Part shown: piece by piece, positions 58,614-64,000 of the stretch
How the letters are laid out: each line of letters begins with the position of its first letter
Numbering within the stretch: position 1 is the first letter of the stretch
DNA from: Nostoc sp. JL33
GTDB lineage: Bacteria; Cyanobacteriota; Cyanobacteriia; Cyanobacteriales; Nostocaceae
NCBI RefSeq assembly: GCF_017114985.1
Contig: NZ_JABXKP010000097.1
Span: 30,140 to 94,139 of the forward strand
Direction: 5' to 3'
Length of the DNA stretch: 64,000 bases
Translations under genes and position numbers: made by a program
Notes under the pieces: generated by a model
Database searches by the model: none
Seen by the model: the letters and a program-made list of their open reading frames with translations, nothing else
What the model was told of the DNA's origin: nothing

Positions 58614-60809
58614 ATGCAAACATTAATTATTGATAACTATGACTCTTATACCTTTAATCTTTACCAGATGATTGCCGAGGTAAATGGGGAATTACCTTTG
58701 GTAATTCGTAATGATCAGCTTAACTGGGATGAATTGAAAGAAATTCCATTTGATAACATTGTGATTTCACCTGGCCCCGGTCGTCCAGAAAGGTCAGAAG
58801 ATTTTGGAGTCTGCCGACAGATAATTGAGAATGTGGATGTGCCTTTGCTGGGAGTTTGTCTGGGGCATCAAGGACTTGGCTATCTACATGGTGGAAAAGT
58901 GATTCATGCACCGGAAGTTCGACACGGTAGACTCAGTAAAATTTATCATAATGATTCAAAATTATTCCAAGGCATTCCCAGTCAGTTTTCTGTGGTGCGC
59001 TATCACTCCTTGATAGTTGCTGATGAATTACCTGAGTGCTTAGAAAAAATTGCTTGGACTGAAGAAGGACTGGTGATGGGATTGCGTCATCGGCATTTAC
59101 CTTTTTGGGGTGTGCAGTTTCACCCAGAGTCTATCTGTACAGAATATGGACAAACATTGTTAGAAAACTTTAGAGATATCACACTGGAATTTACAGATAA
59201 ATCATCAAGAAGTCCAGAAAAACGGTATTGGACTGGATATGGATTTATTGCTCCTCCTATCGATGAACTCTGTCAAGAACAGGAAGAGAAGTTTGAACTT
59301 TATTGGCGCAAACTGGATATTTGCCCGAACACAGAACAAATATTTGTCCATTTATTTCGACAAGCACCAAATGCTTTTTGGTTAGACAGTAGCCGTGTGG
59401 AACCAGGTTTATCTCGCTTCTCGTTTATGGGCGATGGAAACGGGGAAAATAGCCTTTTGGTACGCTACCATACGCAAACGCAAGAATTGACGATCGCACA
59501 GTCAGATCGTGTGATTCATCGCCGCGAAAGTATTTTCGAGTATCTCAAACGAGAAATTGACCTCCGAAGTTGCCAAGCTGATGGTTTACCGTTTGATTTT
59601 AACTGTGGATTTGTTGGCTATTTTGGCTATGAACTCAAGGCAGAGTCGGGATCGTCATTGGTGCATTCTTCACCATTACCTGATGCAATTTTCTTATTTG
59701 CCGATCGCATGATTGCCATCGATCACCAAGAACAGTGTCTTTATTTGCTGCAATTAATCAAAAAAGAACAAACACAACAGTTAGAAACTTGGTTTGATAC
59801 TATCCAACAACAACTCGAAATCCTGTCTCCTCTTCCTCCTCTTGTACCTCAAGGAAATAGTCAGCCAGTCAAGTTTCGTTTAAGTCGTACTTACCAAACT
59901 TATATTAATGATATTCACCACTGCTTAGACGAAATTTATGAAGGGGAAACCTATCAAGTTTGCCTCACAAATCAGCTTTATACTGATATAACCCCCGATC
60001 CATTGACGTTCTACCGCAGATTACGTAGGCTCAATCCTGCCCCCTATGCGGCATTTTTGCGCTTTGGTGAAATTGCGATCGCTTGCTCATCTCCAGAACG
60101 ATTTCTGCGGATTGATCAGCAGGGTTGGGTAGAAACTAAGCCGATTAAGGGAACCCTGAGACGCGGAAAATTCCCTGAAGAAGATTTTATCCTCAAAGAA
60201 CAGCTACGCAACAGCGAAAAAGACAGGGCTGAAAATCTGATGATTGTCGATCTGTTACGCAATGATTTGGGACGAGTTTGTGAAGTTGGCAGCATTCACG
60301 TACCGAAGTTAATGGATGTAGAAACCTATGCAACAGTGCATCAGCTGGTAACAACAGTACGCGGACATTTGCGACCAGATTTAACAGCAATAGATTGCGT
60401 GCGGGCTTCATTTCCAGGAGGCTCGATGACAGGTGCGCCCAAACTCAGAACTATGCAAATTATCGATCGCCTGGAACAAGAAGCGCGAGGAGTGTATTCA
60501 GGAGCGATCGGCTTTTTGGGATTGAATGGTTCAGCCGATTTAAATATTGTGATTCGCACTGCTGTTCTGACTCCTAATCAAACTTCTATTGGTATTGGTG
60601 GCGGAATTGTGGCGCTTTCCGAGCCGGAGATGGAGTTTCAAGAAACGCTGCTGAAAGCGGAAGCCTTAATTCATGCGATCGTTCTCACAATGCACGGAAC
60701 ATTTGAGCCACGCAGGTATGATATTGCGGGAGTAAAATCAAAGACTGTTGATAGTTATAAAACTATTGCAAAAATACTTGAACCGCCAGTGACTCAAGTC
60801 ACTGGCTAA
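58614..60809 (+). CDS. pabAB: PabA-PabB fusion (aminodeoxychorismate synthase)
   Basis: This 731-residue protein makes 4-amino-4-deoxychorismate, the precursor of p-aminobenzoate and folate. The N-terminal class I glutaminase has Cys82 in LLGVCLGHQGLGY and the His-Glu pair in WGVQFHPESICTEYG. The C-terminal chorismate-binding half has KPIKGTLRRG (Lys512), RAENLMIVDLLRNDLGRV and SFPGGSMTGAPKLRTMQII. The PIKGT lysine is the hallmark of PabB, whereas anthranilate synthase has PIAGT. The glutaminase-first order also fits PabAB rather than TrpEG. It starts at ATG 58614. Confidence 0.93.
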   Translation: MQTLIIDNYDSYTFNLYQMIAEVNGELPLVIRNDQLNWDELKEIPFDNIVISPGPGRPERSEDFGVCRQIIENVDVPLLGVCLGHQGLGYLHGGKVIHAPEVRHGRLSKIYHNDSKLFQGIPSQFSVVRYHSLIVADELPECLEKIAWTEEGLVMGLRHRHLPFWGVQFHPESICTEYGQTLLENFRDITLEFTDKSSRSPEKRYWTGYGFIAPPIDELCQEQEEKFELYWRKLDICPNTEQIFVHLFRQAPNAFWLDSSRVEPGLSRFSFMGDGNGENSLLVRYHTQTQELTIAQSDRVIHRRESIFEYLKREIDLRSCQADGLPFDFNCGFVGYFGYELKAESGSSLVHSSPLPDAIFLFADRMIAIDHQEQCLYLLQLIKKEQTQQLETWFDTIQQQLEILSPLPPLVPQGNSQPVKFRLSRTYQTYINDIHHCLDEIYEGETYQVCLTNQLYTDITPDPLTFYRRLRRLNPAPYAAFLRFGEIAIACSSPERFLRIDQQGWVETKPIKGTLRRGKFPEEDFILKEQLRNSEKDRAENLMIVDLLRNDLGRVCEVGSIHVPKLMDVETYATVHQLVTTVRGHLRPDLTAIDCVRASFPGGSMTGAPKLRTMQIIDRLEQEARGVYSGAIGFLGLNGSADLNIVIRTAVLTPNQTSIGIGGGIVALSEPEMEFQETLLKAEALIHAIVLTMHGTFEPRRYDIAGVKSKTVDSYKTIAKILEPPVTQVTG

Positions 60810-60856
60810 TAACCAAAGTCCGTTTCAACGGACTAAAACTACTTTCATTAGTCGGT

Positions 60857-61765
60857 TTAAACAGAATCTCCTTTGCTCAGAAATTGCTTAACCGTCTTGG
60901 GTTTAATGTGGGGATAGCGATCGCTCTGAATCCGATCGAGTTTGCCTTTACCCGATACCATCGCGTACATATACTGGTGGTAAATGTACTCGTCGAGTGA
61001 ACTGGCTGACGCTTTTTTGTTAGCAATCCAAGCTTTCATCTCGGCGATACTGCCCAATGATTTTTCGGTTAATTTGGTACCCGTCGCCTCTTCATAAGTG
61101 GCTTTCAACTGCTTCGGGGTCAGAGTGTCACCCGCGACTTCCAGTGCCGTGTTTGCCAAGCCTGGGTCGCTCACGGCTTCAGCCACATACTTGGCAGTAT
61201 CATCAGTGGTCGTGAAATCGAGCGGCGTTTCACCATCTCCCCAGTATTGGAATGTCTGATGTTCCAGGTCAAACAGTGGCATATAGGCGATTATATCCAT
61301 AAATGCCCCGTTGAGAACTAAGGTATATTCCAAACCCATGAGCTGAAGATAATCAAATACTTCCTTGCGCTTATCCAAATTGTCATTGTCACCATAGTCC
61401 AGTTTGCGGTAGTCTACCGAGTAATCGGAGGGAATGAACCGCTTAACGCCCTGTTGTTTGGCAGCATCAATCAGGTTTTTCTGTCCTGGCACGGTCACGT
61501 CATTGTTGCCGATCGCAGAGACGACCACATCAACCCCGTCACAAACAGACAGCAGCGTTTCAGGTTTCATTAAGTCGCCTTCTGCGATCGCTGCGCCCTT
61601 GGCTTTCATCGCCTCAATTTTTTGACGATTCTCCGCACTGCCATCGTTGATCGAGCGCACCATTGCCCGAACATCAATGTTGCCTTTGTCGAGTAGAGCA
61701 GAAACAATCTTAGTACCCAACATCCCAGTCGCACCAGCCACCAGAACTAACAATTTTGTAGTCAT
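60857..61765 (-). CDS. NmrA-like NAD(P)-binding oxidoreductase
   Basis: The start chosen is ATG 61763-61765 (MTTKLLVLVAGATGMLGTKI, 302 aa), with AAGGA nearby upstream; ten extra codons are possible. The Rossmann NADPH site is VAGATGMLG, and RAMVRS (the Arg binding the 2'-phosphate) follows. PSDYSVDYRKLDYGDNDNLDKR contains the catalytic region of the isoflavone-reductase-like group; LDKRKEV has the Lys. The C-terminal part ends KPKTVKQFLSKG. Substrates could be small aromatics or the protein may be a redox sensor like NmrA. It is 200 bp from the FAD monooxygenase on the same strand. Confidence 0.85.
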   Translation of the reverse strand: MTTKLLVLVAGATGMLGTKIVSALLDKGNIDVRAMVRSINDGSAENRQKIEAMKAKGAAIAEGDLMKPETLLSVCDGVDVVVSAIGNNDVTVPGQKNLIDAAKQQGVKRFIPSDYSVDYRKLDYGDNDNLDKRKEVFDYLQLMGLEYTLVLNGAFMDIIAYMPLFDLEHQTFQYWGDGETPLDFTTTDDTAKYVAEAVSDPGLANTALEVAGDTLTPKQLKATYEEATGTKLTEKSLGSIAEMKAWIANKKASASSLDEYIYHQYMYAMVSGKGKLDRIQSDRYPHIKPKTVKQFLSKGDSV

Positions 61766-61878
61766 GATTTTCCTTATAAAATAGTGTAAATTCAAGTTGA
61801 ATGATTAGAGCAAAACCGATCCAATCGCATATCCTGCGCTTCACGCATAGTGCCTGATTTTCTGCGCTAATTAGATTT

Positions 61879-61969
61879 AGGACTTACGCAAAATATCTCT
61901 CAAACTCTGATTTCTCTGTGTCCTCTGCGCCTCTGCGGTTCGTTATTCCGTAACTTGTGCGTAAGTCCT
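61879..61969. mobile_element. Element with GGACTTACGCA ends (copy 3)
   Basis: This 91-bp element has ends AGGACTTACGCA and TGCGTAAGTCCT. The interior CTCTGCGCCTCTGCGGTTCG is shared with copy 2 and with the CAATAC element at 681-792. Its right end overlaps the 3' end of the FAD monooxygenase gene and supplies the stop codon TAG (61968-61970). Confidence 0.78.
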
Positions 61970-63620
61970 AAGATTGATTGGTAGTCGATGGAAACCATTT
62001 TTTGAGCCACTTTATCAGTTCTGGCAGGGCATCCTGTCCTCCGACGAAGCCGAGATATGAATCAGGTCTCACGAGCAGGAAGCTCTGACCATTGCCAAAG
62101 GATTTGTCGAATCGAGCCTTTGCTGCCAATTGGTTAGGGGCAGGTGCGATTTGGTGCGTTTTCAAAACTCCATACCAAGGACTGAGCTGCTCCTCCCAGG
62201 TTAGAGGCAAGTCTGTTGTCATGTCGCCGCCTGTTATCAGCAGCGTGCAGAGTGACGGATCGAGAATCTCATAAAGGTGCGATTCGCAAGGCTGTGCGTC
62301 GCCCAAAGCATCGCGGTTCCACACCAGTACATCCAAGTCCGGCATCCGATCACCAGCCCGGAGATCGCCGCGAGCATGATAGGTTTGAGATAGCGAACTC
62401 GATCGGTAATTGGAAGCCACCTCGCTGATGAGTCCAGTACTCAACTGCTGCACGAAATGTGTATTGAGGAGCACTGGCGCGATGCGCGCGATCAGTTGAT
62501 GCACGATCGCGTTATCGGAGTTGAACGCATCCGTTGCGGTTTCGGTTTTCGTCACCACACTGCGGATGACAGGCAGCCGCTCGTTGTCGTAGGTGACCAG
62601 CAGCTCTGGAACCGCTTTGCCCTGCAAAACTAAAGCAAGCTTCCAGCTCACGTTGATCGTGTCTTGAATGCCTGTGTTCATCCCCTGCCCACCAGCCGGA
62701 CTATGGATGTGCGCCGCATCACCACCAAAGAAGACATCACCTTCCCGCAAGGTGTGGAGCATCCGGCTGTTAATTCGGAACCGGGAACTCCAGGTCAGAT
62801 CGCGGAGTTTGAGCGGAATATGCGAGTCTGCATCGCAGAGCTGCTGTAACTCTGCCAACGTTGGTTCGCTATCCGTCTTGGGGTGATTTTCCGGGTCGGT
62901 GGCGATTAACCGGAAGTGGCGATCGCCCATTGGAAAGACTCCTAAAAAGCCATGTTCGCTCAGGAATATCGAGAGTTGATCATCGGGAAGATCGCCGTCG
63001 AGATAAAGGTCTGCTAGGGCATAGCTCTGGTCGCGCGATTTCCCTGCAAATGAGAGACCTAAGAGATGACGAGCCGTACTGTGTGCCCCATCGGCACTGA
63101 ACAGATAAGCCGCTTCGAGTTCTTCCAAGCCCCCTTTCTGGTTGCGTAGCACCGCCTTCACCCCGCCGCTTATCCCTGACGGAGAGACTGATTCTAGTTG
63201 AGTAAAGGCAATCATCTCTACACCGCGCTCGATTAACACACCCTGCTGAACGAGTTGCTCCCGCAGAATCCGCTCTGTTTCCGATTGAGAGAGCAGAAGA
63301 ATGTAGTTGTAACGGCTTTCGATCTCCTCAAGGTGTACTTTGCCGAGGCACTTGCCATTGCCATAGATAGTAGTGGTGGTCGCTCTATTGCCGATTTGGA
63401 GCATCTCCTGGCTCAGTCCGCGCTGCTCGAAGAGTTCCAATGTACGCGCCTGCACGGCAAGTGCCCGCGTCGTGGTGGAAGGTGTCAGCAGCTTATCCAC
63501 GATCCGGATGGGAACTCCGAAGCGAGAGAGTTCCATCGCTGCTGTCATTCCCGTTGGTCCCGCGCCGACAATTAGTACCGGACGAGGATCGCCTGTTGCC
63601 CGTTTGTTTTGCTCGTTCAT
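61968..63620 (-). CDS. FAD-dependent aromatic monooxygenase (PheA/TfdB type)
   Basis: This 550-residue flavoprotein hydroxylase uses NAD(P)H and O2 to hydroxylate phenolic or polyketide-like aromatics. The N-terminal FAD site is VLIVGAGPTGMTAAMELSR, the middle has FSADGAHSTARHLLG, and the second FAD motif is FGGDAAHIHSPAGGQGMNTGI. The C-terminal thioredoxin-like domain (SFLLVRPDSYLGFVGG) is that of group A hydroxylases. It starts at ATG 63618-63620. The stop codon TAG comes from a mobile element end, so a few C-terminal residues may be altered. Confidence 0.88.
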   Translation of the reverse strand: MNEQNKRATGDPRPVLIVGAGPTGMTAAMELSRFGVPIRIVDKLLTPSTTTRALAVQARTLELFEQRGLSQEMLQIGNRATTTTIYGNGKCLGKVHLEEIESRYNYILLLSQSETERILREQLVQQGVLIERGVEMIAFTQLESVSPSGISGGVKAVLRNQKGGLEELEAAYLFSADGAHSTARHLLGLSFAGKSRDQSYALADLYLDGDLPDDQLSIFLSEHGFLGVFPMGDRHFRLIATDPENHPKTDSEPTLAELQQLCDADSHIPLKLRDLTWSSRFRINSRMLHTLREGDVFFGGDAAHIHSPAGGQGMNTGIQDTINVSWKLALVLQGKAVPELLVTYDNERLPVIRSVVTKTETATDAFNSDNAIVHQLIARIAPVLLNTHFVQQLSTGLISEVASNYRSSSLSQTYHARGDLRAGDRMPDLDVLVWNRDALGDAQPCESHLYEILDPSLCTLLITGGDMTTDLPLTWEEQLSPWYGVLKTHQIAPAPNQLAAKARFDKSFGNGQSFLLVRPDSYLGFVGGQDALPELIKWLKKWFPSTTNQS

Positions 63621-63639
63621 GGAGATTTTTGTTGTTGTT

Positions 63640-63819
63640 ATACCAATTCTGTATGAAGATGCGCTAAAGCATATTTAAGTATAAGAAAGAAAAACGAACC
63701 GCGTACTCCTGCGGAGGACAAGCTACGCGTTAGCGTCTCCCCTTGGGAGAAGGACGCGAAGAACGCAAAGGAAGAAAGAAGTTAAAAGGGTTTGGCGCAG
63801 CCTTACAAAGAAATGGTAT
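63640..63819 (+). repeat. ATACCAWTTC-ended dispersed element, copy 3
   Basis: This 180-bp element has ends ATACCAATTC and GAAATGGTAT. The inner core reads TACTCCTGCGGAGGACAAGC and CTACGCGTTAGCGTCTCCCC. It sits 20 bp upstream of the FAD monooxygenase start, so it must overlap that gene's promoter or 5' leader. Confidence 0.8.
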
Positions 63820-63897
63820 TAGCTAGTATTGCAAACTAGCGATCGCTTTGCCAAAGCCAAACTTAGTACAGTTTTGCGTAAAAGCGTGGCGTTTTTA

Positions 63898-64000
63898 ATG
63901 CAAGCCGACGTATTAAGAATGCAAGCCGATGCATTAACAATGCAAGCTGACGCATTAACAATGCAAGCTGACGCATTAACAATGCAAGCTGACGCATTAA
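63898..64000 (+). CDS. Heptapeptide-repeat ORF, 5' part (runs off window)
   Basis: Five 21-bp units start at 63898, 63919, 63940, 63961 and 63982. Read from ATG 63898 they encode MQADVLR, MQADALT, MQADALT and so on; the window ends inside the fifth. The frame is also open upstream (KAKLSTVLRKSVAFL before the first ATG). The last three units are identical at DNA level, which shows recent expansion. Whether it is a real protein or a non-coding tandem repeat cannot be told from the part seen. Confidence 0.4.
   Translation, partial: MQADVLRMQADALTMQADALTMQADALTMQADAL

Noticed and set aside
58614..60809. Anthranilate synthase TrpEG or PhzE
   Set aside because: Domain order is glutaminase first and the active site reads PIKGT, which is PabB-type; TrpE and PhzE have the synthase half first and PIAGT-type residues.
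63898..64000. CRISPR array at the right edge
   Set aside because: Units are 21 bp with no spacers; it is a simple tandem repeat.

Overview
The window comes from a filamentous, heterocyst-forming-type cyanobacterium, most likely Nostoc or a close relative. The evidence is the very frequent HIP1 octamer GCGATCGC on both strands, a CP12 gene, a cyanobacterial-type glutamate-cysteine ligase, a heme oxygenase of the phycobilin pathway, a kdpA-kdpB-kdpG-kdpC cluster of the kind known from Anabaena, and the dense short palindromic repeats typical of Nostoc genomes. I assign no strain.

Layout. 1-3070: the end of a DUF305 gene, an unrecognised gene, a histidine-kinase remnant and a 1-Cys peroxiredoxin. 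3069-9523 (minus strand): an exopolysaccharide cluster with an O-antigen polymerase-like protein, an acyltransferase and three glycosyltransferases. 9834-24142: mostly core and conserved genes (glmM, heme oxygenase, CobW-like GTPase, an ABA4-like protein, moaC, tRNA-Arg, an MFS transporter, a dolichol-phosphate-mannose-synthase-like glycosyltransferase, an NlpC/P60 peptidoglycan peptidase, a class-A-beta-lactamase-like protein, an MBL-fold protein and a histone-deacetylase-family protein).

24262-32965: the most unusual locus. A 1499-residue superfamily-1 helicase of the DNA2/NAM7 (COG1112) type carries an IF-2 N-terminal-like domain at its front. It belongs with a 610-residue phospholipase-D-family (HKD) nuclease. 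The two intact genes are separated by 2.4 kb of insertions and remnants (a Tat-signal isochorismatase-like hydrolase, a Uma2 nuclease, an IS5-like scrap). Repeated junction sequences show that the original arrangement was an overlapping helicase-PLD pair, present at least twice. The domain pairing recalls the Mokosh anti-phage systems, but the IF-2-like domain is not part of Mokosh as I know it.

33154-40605: gshA, a repeat-rich gap with a dead TPR gene, a cation-efflux transporter, a single-domain response regulator, guaA and cbiD. 40631-44126 (minus strand): a small-gene island with DUF433, DUF5615 and DUF6887 toxin-antitoxin-type genes, each gene group followed by a copy of one approximately 100-190 bp repeat with attC-like ends. 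One DUF5615 toxin gene is cut by a single stop codon. 44224-47529: CP12, a FIST-domain protein and hypotheticals. 48086-56208: potassium uptake, with a full kdpABGC cluster, an RCK_C-like fragment, a Cys-motif membrane protein and a second, lone kdpA. 56481-64000: a glycosyltransferase-like protein, a PabA-PabB fusion (aminodeoxychorismate synthase), an NmrA-type oxidoreductase, an FAD monooxygenase and the start of a heptapeptide-repeat frame.

Non-coding DNA is rich in mobile repeats. At least three families can be defined within the window: short elements with CAATAC...GTATTG ends and 10-bp target duplications, elements with GGACTTACGCA ends, and a 170-190 bp element with ATACCAWTTC ends. 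One copy of the last family is itself split by a member of the first.
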